This document shows positions 1 through 7,736 of a DNA stretch of 44,356 nucleotides, in pieces. The stretch covers positions 1 through 44,356 of the forward strand of contig NZ_JAKSXY010000020.1 in assembly GCF_022829445.1 (NCBI RefSeq), given 5' to 3'. Under the pieces are notes generated by a model, which searched no databases, had not been told where the DNA came from, and was given only the letters and a program-made list of their open reading frames with translations. The first letter of the stretch is position 1. The number at the start of each line of letters is the position of its first letter. Source of the DNA: Methylobacterium sp. J-068. GTDB taxonomy: Bacteria; Pseudomonadota; Alphaproteobacteria; Rhizobiales; Beijerinckiaceae. Position numbers and translations under genes: made by a program.

Positions 1-760
1 GCCTCGCGGGCGAACAGCGCTAGCAGGCGCTCGAAGAGCGGCTTGGAGACGCCGTTGCCGACGTACCAATGGCTCTCGCCGGTGGCCGGCGCCACGAAGG
101 CGGTGACGTAGAGCCACTCGTAGCGATGATGGCCGAGCGCGACCGGCCTCTGTCCGCGCGGAGCCCAGACCCGGCGGATGACCGGCTTCAGCCCGATGCG
201 GTGCTCGTCCGTGCAGAAGACCGAGACCGGGCGCCCGGGATGGCGCGCTTCTTCCTCGGCGAGGGTGTCGGCGAGTTTTTTTTGAAGGCGGCTTGTTCTT
301 CGGGGCTGGCTGCGGCCGGGTTCTTGGGACGTGGCGCCTGGATCGACCAGTCGAGCGCCTGCAGCGCGTCCCAGGCGCGTTGCGGGTAGACCGAGGCGAG
401 GCCAAGGTCGGCTGCCATCCAGGTGGCGATCTTGGTCGTGGTCCAAGCCCCGCCATCGGGCGGCGGTGTCTCCAGACGCGTGCGCAAGCGATCCAGAAGC
501 TCGGGGGTCAGAAGGCGGGCGGTTGCGCCGTTGCGGCGGCGGCGGTCGCCCAATGTGTCGGGCCCGAACTGGTTGTAGCGGCGGGCCAGTTGCTCCAGCC
601 AGCGCGATACGAAACCGGTCACGGCGGCGACATCCGGCACCGTCTGTCCCTGGGCCAGAAGCCAAATCGCCTGATAGTGACGCGCCGCGCAGGCGTCTGC
701 GCTCGTGCGAGCCCGCCGGCCCAGCTCCTCGACGCTCAGATGGTCGGCGATGTGTGCCAT
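1..760 (-). CDS. IS630-family transposase in two overlapping frames (A8 frameshift site), partial
   Basis: The first frame starts at ATG 760 and has an N-terminal helix-turn-helix region (about residues 20-130). It stops at 188 with an unrelated Arg/Ser-rich tail. At 276-283 the coding strand has eight consecutive A; slipping by one base (-1) continues into an open frame to the window edge. That frame carries FCTDEHRIGLKP, the first Asp region of the DDE domain, followed by RGQRPVALGHHRYEWLY, typical of IS630. This fits either a programmed -1 frameshift/transcriptional slippage, known in some IS630 members, or a disabling mutation; the A8 run and intact downstream frame favour programmed expression. 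The later catalytic Asp and Glu are outside the window. Confidence 0.8.
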
Positions 761-844
761 GCCTGCCTCCGCAAGACGATGCGGAGGCTAAACCCAATTC
801 CCCTCAACGGGAATCCGTCCCGAATCAATCAGCCGGAAACGGTA
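1..844 (-). mobile_element. IS630-family insertion sequence, left part outside window
   Basis: The transposase reading minus-strand from 760 off the left edge and about 80 bp of terminal sequence form one element. It lies inside the IS3 element: the IS3 OrfB reading frame is lost at about 843-850. A TA dinucleotide at 843-844, the usual IS630 target, marks the likely junction. The exact inverted repeat cannot be verified because the other end is outside the window. Confidence 0.75.
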
Positions 845-1443
845 TCACTCGTGTATTGCGAGCCCTGGTCCGAGTGATGCAGCAAGGCATCCGGCTTTCC
901 TCTGCGCCAGATCGCCATGACGAGCGCATCCGTGACGAGTTGAGCCGTCATGCTGGTTTGCATCGACCAGCCCACGACACGGCGTGAGAACAGATCGATG
1001 ACGGCGGCGACGTAGAGCCAGCCCTCGGCGGTCCAGATATACGTGAAGTCGGCGATCCACTTCCGATTCGGGGCGTCGGCCGCAAACCGCCGATCCAGAA
1101 GATTGGGCGAGGCGGTCGCCCGCTCTCCCTCGTCCTTCGGCAGGCCACGTCGGCGTGGCCGTGCCCGCAGGGCGTTCTCGCGCATGATCCGCTCGATGCG
1201 GTGCAGCCCGCACGAGACGCCCTCAGCCAGCACGTCATGCCAGACGCGCCTTGCGCCGTAGGTGCGGTCGCTGGCCACGAAGCTCGCGCGGGCCTTGACC
1301 AGGATGGCGTCGTCGTCCCGCGCGCGTTGGCTGGGCTGCCGGGTGAACCAAGCGTGGAAGCCGGAGCGCGACACGCCCAGCGCAGCGCACATCCAGGCAA
1401 CCGGCCAGACAGCGCGATGCTTTGCGATGAACGCGAACTTCAT
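829..1443 (-). pseudogene. IS3-family transposase OrfB, truncated
   Basis: This is the catalytic DDE part of an IS3 transposase. The N-terminal HTH_21-like region is at about residues 1-60, and the rve integrase core follows, with the first Asp in RKWIADFTYIWT and the second region in HHSDQGSQYTS. After that motif the frame reads five unrelated residues and stops. About 80-90 residues, including the catalytic Glu, are missing compared with a normal protein of about 280 residues. The break coincides with the IS630 junction, so disruption is by insertion. The start overlaps the OrfA stop (ATGA). Confidence 0.88.
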
Positions 1444-1785
1444 ATCGCGTCCCTCGCAAAGTAGGCGGCGGCTTTTTTTAGGATGTCACGCTCCGCCTTC
1501 AGACGAGCGACCTCCTTGCGCAGCCGGTCGATCTCGATCTGCTCGGGCTTCATCTGCCCCTGACCGGGAAAGGCGTGCTGCGGATCGGCCGCCGCCTGCT
1601 TCATCCACCGGTGCAGCATCGTCTCGTGAACATCGAGATCGCGCGCGGGCTGCGCGACACTGACACCACGTTCCCGAACCAGTCGAACCGCCTCGATCTT
1701 GAACTCACGTCCGAACTTGCGACGCTGCATGGAGCACCTCAGGCTTCACCATCACACCTCAACCGGGTGTCCGTGAAACTGGCAG
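845..1785 (-). mobile_element. IS3-family insertion sequence, 3' end disrupted by IS630
   Basis: OrfA (1440-1730) and the first part of OrfB (to about 845) are present; the C-terminal third of OrfB is missing because IS630 entered there. The upstream end lies about 50 bp before OrfA, around 1775-1790, but I could not match it to a partner inverted repeat, so the boundary is approximate. Confidence 0.7.
1440..1730 (-). CDS. IS3-family transposase OrfA
   Basis: The 96-residue protein is a DNA-binding OrfA: a helix-turn-helix (about residues 5-45, REFKIEAVRLVRERGVSVA) followed by a leucine-zipper-like coiled coil (about 60-90, EIDRLRKEVARLKAERDILKK). Its last codons contain an A7G run at 1471-1478, the classic IS3 -1 frameshift site that would fuse OrfA to OrfB into the active transposase. 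OrfA itself is intact, but no functional OrfAB can be made because OrfB is truncated. Confidence 0.9.
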   Translation of the reverse strand: MQRRKFGREFKIEAVRLVRERGVSVAQPARDLDVHETMLHRWMKQAAADPQHAFPGQGQMKPEQIEIDRLRKEVARLKAERDILKKAAAYFARDAI

Positions 1786-2147
1786 CAGGCCAAAGCGGCA
1801 AGCTTCCGCTCCCACCCTCCAGCGACCTTCGGATCGTCCGCTTCGAGGCTGATGAGGCGGTGACCCACGACCGAGGTGGGTGGGAAGCGGAATGGCCGCT
1901 CTTAGGCAGGCCATGAGACAAAGCTGACATTCTGAGCCAACAAGAGAAGGTCGTCCGTATTGCTTTCCCTGCAGCCACCGTGGCCTGCTCCTGCTGTAGC
2001 CAATTAAATTTGCGACCTAGCCCTTAGGCTGAAAATTCGTTGCGGAAATCCAGTGCAGCATAAATATATTTTATCATATATTATTTGAAAATCAATAAGC
2101 GCCGATTCAAAATCCTATAATAACTTACATACTCGAATTTTTGCAGT
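1786..2147. other. Intergenic region, AT-rich near the transporter end
   Basis: No convincing gene. 1786-2000 is high-GC debris next to the IS3 end. 2005-2145 is markedly AT-rich (runs such as taaatatattttatcatata) and lies downstream of the minus-strand ABC transporter gene. No clear GC stem with a T tract was found there. Confidence 0.5.
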
Positions 2148-4268
2148 CTAAGCTGACGCTTGCGCTGCAAAATGATAAGTAGCGTTGGCGTGCATCACGG
2201 TCGCGGGGCGGTGCGCGACGATCACGCGGGTCATGCGCAGGTCCCGCAGGGCGGTCGCGATGGCGGCCTCCGTGGGCTCGTCGAGGTGGCTCGTCGCCTC
2301 GTCCAGGAACAGGATCTCGGGTCGTCGGTAGAGCGCGCGGGCCAGGATCACGCGCTGCTTCTGCCCCCCCGACAGGGTGGAGCCCATGTCGCCGACCAAA
2401 GTCTCGAACCCCATCGGCGTCCGGCGGATGTCGTCGAGAACCGCGGCACGTGCCGCGCATTCCTCGATCCAGCCCGGATCGGGCCGCTCGTCGAAACAGG
2501 CGATGTTCTCGGCGATCGATCCCGCGAACAGGCCATCGTTCTGCATGACACCGGCGATGCGCCGGCGATAGGCCGCCGAGCCGAGGGTGCGGAGGTCCTG
2601 GCCGTCGATCAGCACGCTGCCCTCGGTGGCCGGCAGCAGACCCATCATCACCTTCATCAGGCTCGACTTGCCGCAGCCCGACGGTCCCGTGATCGCGAAG
2701 CTCGATCCGGCGGCGATATCGAGGGCGAGATCGCGGAAAATCCACGGCTCGTCGCTGCCGTAGCGCAGGGCGAGGCCCCGCACCGCGATGCTGCCGGCGG
2801 CCCCCCCGGCCCCGACGACGGCCGGACTCGGCACCGACGGCGCGAGCGTGAAAGCCTGCTCCTCGGGCTCGCTCATCACGATGTCCGACAGGCGATCGGT
2901 CTGGACGTTGAGCATCCGCAGCTGGAAGCCCGACTGGATGAGGTTGCCGATCCGCTGCGAGAACTGGTCGCGGTAGGCGAGGAAGGCCACCAGCATGCCC
3001 AGAGTCATCGACTGGTCGATCACCGCTCGCGCGCCGAGGACGAGGAGCAGGAGGCGGTCGATCCCGAACAGCAACTCGTTGGCCCGCCCGAAGACGAGGT
3101 CGAGGCGCTGCAGGCGCAGGCGCGCGTTCACCGAGGTGACGAAGTGGTTCATCCAGGTACCGTTGCGGCGCTCGCGCAGGTCGAGGAGCTTCACGCTGGC
3201 CATGCCGCGCACGGTCTCGATGAAATGCGACTGCTGGCGCGCCTCCGCGACGATCGCCTCCTCGGTCCCCTCCCGGTAGGAGCCGTAGGCGAAGATCCGC
3301 AGGATCGCGGTCAGGACTGTCGAGGCGACGACGACGAGCGCGAGCCATCCTCCGTAGACCACCAGCATGGCGAGCATGCCCACCGACATGATCCCGTCGA
3401 GGATCGCCTGCACGAGGTCCGTCGTGATCCCCTTCTGGATCGTGGCGAGCGACCCGAAGCGCGAGATCACGTCGCCGACGTGGCGCTTCTCGAAATAATC
3501 GAGCGGCAGCCGCGAGAGATGTCCGAACAGGCTCCCGGACCATTGCAGGTTCAACTTCGTGCCTGTGAGCATGATCGCCCAGGTTCGAGCCACCGAGAGC
3601 ACCAGCTGGACCACGAGCAGGAGCGCCAGTCCCACCGCCACCACGAGAAGGAGGTCGAGGTCGGCGTTGACGATGACCTCGTCGATGACGATCTGCGAGG
3701 CGATCGGCATCAGGATCGCGACGAGTTCGATCCCGAGGGAGAGGGCGAGGATCTGGGCCAGGGCCGGACGGATGCCGCCGATGGTGCGGAAGAGGTCCCG
3801 CAGGGCGAGCCCGCGCTGGCGCGTCTCGCGGACGAAGCTCGTCGTCGGGCTCGTCTCCAGGGCGACGCCCGTAAACTCCCGCGACGCCTCCGCCAGGGGG
3901 AGCCGGCGCCGGCCGCGTGCCGGGTCGTGGATGGTGATGCCGTTCGCCCGGACGGCCGTCAGCACCACGAAGTGGTTGAGGCCCCAGTGCAGGATGCACG
4001 GCAGCTTCAGGCGCGGCAGGTCCTTGAGCTCGACCCGCAGGGCCCGGGTCGCCAAGCCCATCGTACCGGCGAGGTCGATGAGATTGCGCAGGGTCATGCC
4101 CTTGAGGGACAGGGCGTGCCGCCGCCGCATGGTCCCGAGATCGACGTGGCGACCATGGTAGCCGAGGACCATGCCGAGGCAGGCCATGCCGCATTCCGCC
4201 GCCTCCGCCTGGAGCAGGACGGGCGCACGCCGGCCGAAGCCGAAATGAAGGTTGGTCAGGAGACTCAC
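2148..4268 (-). CDS. Peptidase C39-containing ABC transporter (bacteriocin/microcin exporter)
   Basis: The 706-residue protein is a full peptidase-containing ABC transporter (CvaB/PCAT type). It cuts double-glycine leaders on the cytoplasmic side and exports the core peptide. An N-terminal C39 domain (about 1-140) has the catalytic Cys26 in AAECGMACLG, the His in LNHFVVL (about residue 102) and the Asp in IHDPARG. The membrane domain spans about 165-440. The nucleotide-binding domain has Walker A GPSGCGKSS (Lys534), signature LSGGQ (632-636) and Walker B LFLDEATSHLD (Asp656, Glu657), so protease and ATPase both look intact. Its start is 4 bp after the HlyD-like gene, so they are co-transcribed. 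The two GG-leader peptides upstream are the obvious substrates. Assignment is strong; substrate pairing is inferred from position. Confidence 0.93.
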   Translation of the reverse strand: MSLLTNLHFGFGRRAPVLLQAEAAECGMACLGMVLGYHGRHVDLGTMRRRHALSLKGMTLRNLIDLAGTMGLATRALRVELKDLPRLKLPCILHWGLNHFVVLTAVRANGITIHDPARGRRRLPLAEASREFTGVALETSPTTSFVRETRQRGLALRDLFRTIGGIRPALAQILALSLGIELVAILMPIASQIVIDEVIVNADLDLLLVVAVGLALLLVVQLVLSVARTWAIMLTGTKLNLQWSGSLFGHLSRLPLDYFEKRHVGDVISRFGSLATIQKGITTDLVQAILDGIMSVGMLAMLVVYGGWLALVVVASTVLTAILRIFAYGSYREGTEEAIVAEARQQSHFIETVRGMASVKLLDLRERRNGTWMNHFVTSVNARLRLQRLDLVFGRANELLFGIDRLLLLVLGARAVIDQSMTLGMLVAFLAYRDQFSQRIGNLIQSGFQLRMLNVQTDRLSDIVMSEPEEQAFTLAPSVPSPAVVGAGGAAGSIAVRGLALRYGSDEPWIFRDLALDIAAGSSFAITGPSGCGKSSLMKVMMGLLPATEGSVLIDGQDLRTLGSAAYRRRIAGVMQNDGLFAGSIAENIACFDERPDPGWIEECAARAAVLDDIRRTPMGFETLVGDMGSTLSGGQKQRVILARALYRRPEILFLDEATSHLDEPTEAAIATALRDLRMTRVIVAHRPATVMHANATYHFAAQASA

Positions 4269-4272
4269 GCGT

Positions 4273-5550
4273 TCATTGGCCCCGGGTCACGAGATCGACG
4301 CTGCGCTTGACCCGGTACAGGGGATCCAGGAGCCATCGGTAGAGCGGGCGCTGCTCGAGGGCGATATCGGCCTCCACGCGCATGCCCGCCTCGAGGCGGC
4401 GCTTCTCGCCGTAGGCAAGGACCGCATCCTCGTCCGGGCGGACGATGATGCGGTAGATCCCGTCGCCGCTCTTGGCCTTGCCGCCGGCGGGCTCCGGCGC
4501 ATCCGCGGCCTCCAGGGGGGCGCGGGTCACCTCCGAGACGGTTCCGCGATAGAGGCCGAAGCGCTGGAACGGGAACGCGGCGTAGCGGAGCATCACCGGC
4601 TCCCCGGTGTCGATGAAGCCGATGGCCGAGGATTCGACGAACAGGTTGGCCTGGAGGCGCCCCTCGCTCGGCAGCAGCGTCAGCAGCGTCGCGCCTGCCG
4701 ACACGCTCTGGCCGGCCTGGACGCGGATGGAGGTGAGGATCCCGCTCTCGGGCGCCCGCACCTCGATGCCGCGGCGTGCCTCGCTCTCGGCCCGCTGCTG
4801 TTCGAGCTGGGCGGCGGTGCGGTCCATCTCGGCGAGGTCCCGGGCGAGTTTGTCGTCGAAGGTGGCAAGCGTCGAGCGCAGTTCCCCGACCTTGCCCATG
4901 AGCTGGAGGTTGGAGTTCCGGAACTGGGCGAGCTGCGAGCTGGCCTGCAGGTAGAGGTAGTTCTGGTTCTGCAGGTCGGCGGACCGCGCGAACCCGTCGC
5001 CGACGGCCTTGGCCAGAACGTCGACGCGCTCCTTCAGCGGCGGCACCAGCTTTTCCTGAAGGCTCACCTGCTCCTCGAGCTGGCGCGACTGGGATTGCAA
5101 GTTGTCGATCTGCTCGGCGAGCGAACGCTTTTCAGTCTCGGACATGCTCGCGCGCAACGCCGCCTGAGTCTCGATGCTCGCCTTCTGCCGTGCGAGCTGG
5201 TCGATGATGCGCTGCTGGGTCGGACCGTTGGCGGAGACCGCGTCGAGATCCAGCGTGTAGAGGAGCTGCCCGCGCCGGACCTTGTCGCCCTCTTTGACCG
5301 CCGAACTGCTGACCCGGCCCGCCACGGGACTCGCCACCGTCATCAGGCCGACGTCGGGGGTCAACATCCCGTAAGCGTGCACGCGCCGCGTGTAGGTGCC
5401 GAGCCCGACGAAGAGGAGCGTCGCGATGATCATCAGCGCAGTCAATCCGGTCACCGTGCGGACCGAGACGGGCTGAACGATCTGGGCTTCTCCGAGCCAG
5501 GAATCTTTGCGTGCCTGAGCGACCTCGGCGCGAAACAACGGTGTCGTCAT
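4273..5550 (-). CDS. HlyD-family periplasmic adaptor of peptide exporter
   Basis: This membrane-fusion protein (425 residues) would link the inner-membrane ABC transporter to an outer-membrane TolC channel. It has one membrane anchor (about residues 32-52, TGLTALMIIATLLFVGLG), a biotinyl-lipoyl half-motif (ASPVAGRVSSSAVKEGDKV), a long coiled-coil hairpin (about 110-245) and the return lipoyl/beta-barrel strands (RAPESGILTSIRVQAGQSV). I chose ATG 5550. The frame stays open to 5685, but that extension reads straight through the dispersed hairpin repeat at 5608-5691 and has no family similarity. It precedes the transporter by 4 bp. No TolC gene is in the window, so a general TolC elsewhere is presumed. 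Confidence 0.92.
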   Translation of the reverse strand: MTTPLFRAEVAQARKDSWLGEAQIVQPVSVRTVTGLTALMIIATLLFVGLGTYTRRVHAYGMLTPDVGLMTVASPVAGRVSSSAVKEGDKVRRGQLLYTLDLDAVSANGPTQQRIIDQLARQKASIETQAALRASMSETEKRSLAEQIDNLQSQSRQLEEQVSLQEKLVPPLKERVDVLAKAVGDGFARSADLQNQNYLYLQASSQLAQFRNSNLQLMGKVGELRSTLATFDDKLARDLAEMDRTAAQLEQQRAESEARRGIEVRAPESGILTSIRVQAGQSVSAGATLLTLLPSEGRLQANLFVESSAIGFIDTGEPVMLRYAAFPFQRFGLYRGTVSEVTRAPLEAADAPEPAGGKAKSGDGIYRIIVRPDEDAVLAYGEKRRLEAGMRVEADIALEQRPLYRWLLDPLYRVKRSVDLVTRGQ

Positions 5551-5607
5551 CGACGGTGGCGTTTCTCCGTGCCGCGCCTTGCGATCGATTTTTGGGGGCG
5601 ACGTCTC

Positions 5608-5691
5608 AGTGTCTCTCACAAAACTCCCGCTGCGCCGCTGTGCCCAAAGTGAGGATCGGCGGTGGTCGGGAGTTTTGTGCGGCACTCTAAA
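5608..5691. repeat. 84-bp dispersed hairpin repeat, copy 1
   Basis: The sequence from AGTGTCTCTCACAAAACT to GGCACTCTAAA is nearly the same as 29988-30071, with 6 differences in 84 positions. The ends form a stem: CACAAAACTCCCG pairs perfectly with CGGGAGTTTTGTG. In copy 2 the same stem is kept by a paired change (C-G to T-A). It lies between the peptide genes and the HlyD-like gene, so it will be transcribed in that operon. It looks like a MITE or REP-type element; no encoded protein. Confidence 0.85.
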
Positions 5692-5697
5692 CCGAAG

Positions 5698-5730
5698 TCA
5701 GCGGCAAGCCCACGGGGAGCTTGCCGCTGA
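5698..5730 (-). terminator. Strong hairpin between peptide gene and HlyD gene (attenuator-like)
   Basis: TCAGCGGCAAG (5698-5708) and CTTGCCGCTGA (5720-5730) form a perfect 11-bp stem with an 11-nt loop, 50 bp after the stop of the second peptide gene. The minus-strand sequence after it (TTCGGTTTAG) has only a weak T run, so partial termination or mRNA-end protection is more likely than full termination. This would allow more peptide than transporter message from one promoter. Confidence 0.55.
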
Positions 5731-5779
5731 TGGTTGGATCGAGTCTGCCGCCGGACGTCAACCAGACGGCGACACGCTC

Positions 5780-5989
5780 TTACTTGCCGCCCAGGAGGCC
5801 ACCGACCGCACCGAGCAGGCCGCCGACCAGACCGCTCACGAGACCGCCGACTTGCCCGACCACGCCGGAAACGGCGCCCAGCTCACTGGAGAGGTCGAGA
5901 TCGAGGCCGAGGCCCAGGGACAGGCCGCCGCCCACGGCGTCGAGTTCCGTCGCGTTGAGCTCGCGAATGGTGTCATGGTTCTGAGTCAT
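5780..5989 (-). CDS. Double-glycine-leader bacteriocin-like peptide, copy 1
   Basis: A 69-residue precursor. The leader (residues 1-21) fits the GG-type signal, with IRELNATELDAVGG and cleavage expected after Gly20-Gly21. The core of about 48 residues has no Cys, is very rich in Gly, Leu and Val, and has repeated small-residue spacings (GAVSGVVGQVGGLVSGLVGG) that favour helix packing in membranes, as in class II bacteriocins. It ends in GLLGGK. A good ribosome site (GGAGA, 5996-6000) precedes the ATG. It lies just upstream of the C39 exporter genes. Antimicrobial activity is inferred; a signal or surface peptide is also possible. No immunity gene is recognisable nearby. Confidence 0.85.
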   Translation of the reverse strand: MTQNHDTIRELNATELDAVGGGLSLGLGLDLDLSSELGAVSGVVGQVGGLVSGLVGGLLGAVGGLLGGK

Positions 5990-6093
5990 GGTCGTTCTCC
6001 GATTGGGCCGATCTCAGCCAAGGATTCGGGTGTTCCGTCGCCACGGGGCCACGCGTTGAGAGGGGCCGGACTGCGCGACCCGGGCTAACTGAA

Positions 6094-6126
6094 TGCTGGG
6101 GCTCACTTGATGCTGGGGCTCACTTG
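6094..6126. repeat. 16-bp direct repeat at the end of peptide gene 2
   Basis: TGCTGGGGCTCACTTG occurs at 6094-6109 and again at 6111-6126, separated by one base. The second copy includes the stop codon and last codon of the peptide gene at 6120-6329; the first is a duplicated gene end in the spacer. It looks like a small recent tandem duplication. Confidence 0.8.
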
Positions 6127-6329
6127 CCGCCGAGCAAGCCGCCCACAGCACCGAGCAGGCCGCCGACCAAGCCGCTCACGAGGCCGCCGACTTGGCCGAC
6201 TACGCCAGAGACAGCACCAAGTTCGCTGGAGAGGTCGAGATTGAGGCCAAGTCCCAGGGACAGGCCACCGCCCACAGCGTCGAGTTCCGTCGCGTTAAGT
6301 TCGCGAATGGTGTCGATCTCCTTGGACAT
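6120..6329 (-). CDS. Double-glycine-leader bacteriocin-like peptide, copy 2
   Basis: A paralogue of the peptide at 5780-5989, also 69 residues. It differs only in residues 2-5 (SKEI instead of TQNH) and at residue 30 (Asn instead of Asp). The leader still ends in Gly20-Gly21 and the core is otherwise identical. I counted about 23 synonymous codon differences against one replacement over residues 6-69, so the duplication is not recent and the protein sequence is conserved. It is the first gene of the minus-strand set (peptide 2, peptide 1, HlyD, C39 ABC transporter) and has a ribosome site (GGAGA) at 6334-6338. Its third-codon bases are somewhat richer in A/T than copy 1. Confidence 0.85.
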   Translation of the reverse strand: MSKEIDTIRELNATELDAVGGGLSLGLGLNLDLSSELGAVSGVVGQVGGLVSGLVGGLLGAVGGLLGGK

Positions 6330-6863
6330 GATATCTCCAATTCTTGATGCGGGATGAAATCGTATTCAATTTCTCTTCGTATATGTGAGAGCAGTACCCC
6401 TGTTGCTCCTGATTACGAAGCTAACGGATGAGAAACATACTTCAACCCTGCCGGCGGACGCCGCCTCGATCCACGGTACGTCGGCGCCGAATTTTGATCG
6501 GCCGGAATCGCCTGGGTCTTTGCCGAGGCAAAGGATGCCTAGATCGTTCGTCCGAGACTCATATTTGGCGAAAATTGAGATCGGTATGGCAACATCCTGA
6601 ATTTCAGATTAAACTATTGATTTTTAATGTGAAAATTGAAATTGACTGACAATTTGTCGCAGAGAAAAACGTGCTTCCACTACTGGCTGCTGCGGAAAAT
6701 TCCTCTTCCGGAATCGGTTTCAGGAAATTGCTCTCATCGCGGAGGCACGGTTATACCGATGGAATTATAGAGCTTCCGATCAGCAGCCCGGTGACGGTCC
6801 AGCTTCGCGTTGGATAAGACACGGATGCTGATGGAAATGTCTCCTGTGTGCGGAGGAGGGTTG
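6330..6863. other. Divergent intergenic region between peptide genes and AraC regulator
   Basis: About 530 bp without a convincing gene. It must hold the promoters of the peptide operon (minus) and the AraC-type regulator (plus). Two AT-rich patches (about 6340-6400 and 6590-6670) fit promoter regions. A perfect small palindrome CTTTGCC-GA-GGCAAAG lies at 6518-6533 and is a possible operator. No single promoter can be chosen with confidence. Confidence 0.5.
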
Positions 6864-7736
6864 ATGAAGCTAGAGTTCCGTGACTTCGGCAGCGACATCT
6901 CCTTCGACGGGGATATCAAGGCCGTCCTGTGCGACAGCACGCGGAACGGCTGGCGGGGGATCTACTTCTCCGACGTAATCCTCGGCGCGAACGGCCGCGT
7001 CTCCATCGAGCAGAGGGGCGTCCATTTTGGGCTGTCGTTGCGACCGCGCGACCAGACCTTTCACTATGCCAGCCAGGATCACCACTTCAACGAGGACAAC
7101 ATCTCCGTGCTCCACCCCGGGGCCTCGGTATCCGGGACCTGGACGGGGGAGTTTCGCAACCTGACGCTGAAGATCGCACCGGAAACCATCGAGCGGATGG
7201 CGGACGTCGCACCGCACCGAACCGGTATCCAGACCCAGTTCGTCAGCGCCCGCTCGCAGAGCGCGGTCGAGTATCTCCTGCGCGCCATATCGGTCGACCT
7301 TGAAGGGGGATGCCCGCACGGCGCGCTCCTGGTGGAGAGCGTGGCCTCCACCCTCATCCGGATGTTCTCGACGCCGGAACGCGACCATCGCACGATCCCC
7401 AGGCTGCGGTCGTCCGAGGCGGCCCTCCTGCGGGACCTGATCGCGTCGCGTCTGTCCGAACCCCTCACTCTCTCGCACCTCGCCGAGGCCGCGGGCGTTA
7501 GCATGGGGCACCTCGTGCGCGCGTTTAAGGCCTCCTTCGGGGTGACCCCCTACCAGTACATCCTCCGTGCCCGGGTCCTCTACGCCCGTGAATTGATCGA
7601 GTCCGGCGACGCCAGCCTTACGGACGTTGCAACACGGGCCGGATTCACCGACCTCAGCCAGATGTCCAAGACCTTCCGACGGGTGCTGGATCTGTCGCCG
7701 AGCGCGGTGGCCCGGCAAGCGCGCAAGGGCGGTTAA
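6864..7736 (+). CDS. AraC/XylS-family transcriptional regulator
   Basis: The 290-residue protein has a C-terminal double helix-turn-helix of AraC type: first helix pair around LTLSHLAEAAGVSMGHLVRA, second around LTDVATRAGFTDLSQMSKTF, with the family PxxY-like link GVTPYQYI. The N-terminal 170 residues are a sensor domain of unknown ligand. ATG 6864 is chosen over an in-frame ATG at 6810 because GGAGGAGGG (6852-6860) sits just before it. It is divergent from the peptide-export operon, so regulation of that operon is a reasonable inference, not shown. Confidence 0.88.
   Translation: MKLEFRDFGSDISFDGDIKAVLCDSTRNGWRGIYFSDVILGANGRVSIEQRGVHFGLSLRPRDQTFHYASQDHHFNEDNISVLHPGASVSGTWTGEFRNLTLKIAPETIERMADVAPHRTGIQTQFVSARSQSAVEYLLRAISVDLEGGCPHGALLVESVASTLIRMFSTPERDHRTIPRLRSSEAALLRDLIASRLSEPLTLSHLAEAAGVSMGHLVRAFKASFGVTPYQYILRARVLYARELIESGDASLTDVATRAGFTDLSQMSKTFRRVLDLSPSAVARQARKGG

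Noticed and set aside
2125..4194. Long Arg/Pro/Gly-rich frames opposite or out of phase with the exporter, and similar ones over nearly every gene
   Set aside because: They are shadow frames caused by high GC; the paired frames contain catalytic motifs and intact family architecture.
5551..5685. N-terminal extension of the HlyD-like protein to ATG 5685
   Set aside because: It reads through the dispersed hairpin repeat (the same repeat occurs in a non-coding place at 29988) and has no HlyD character; the family N-terminus starts at 5550.
6385..6649. 71-73-residue frames in the divergent region as an immunity gene
   Set aside because: They lack hydrophobic segments or ribosome sites and look like chance.
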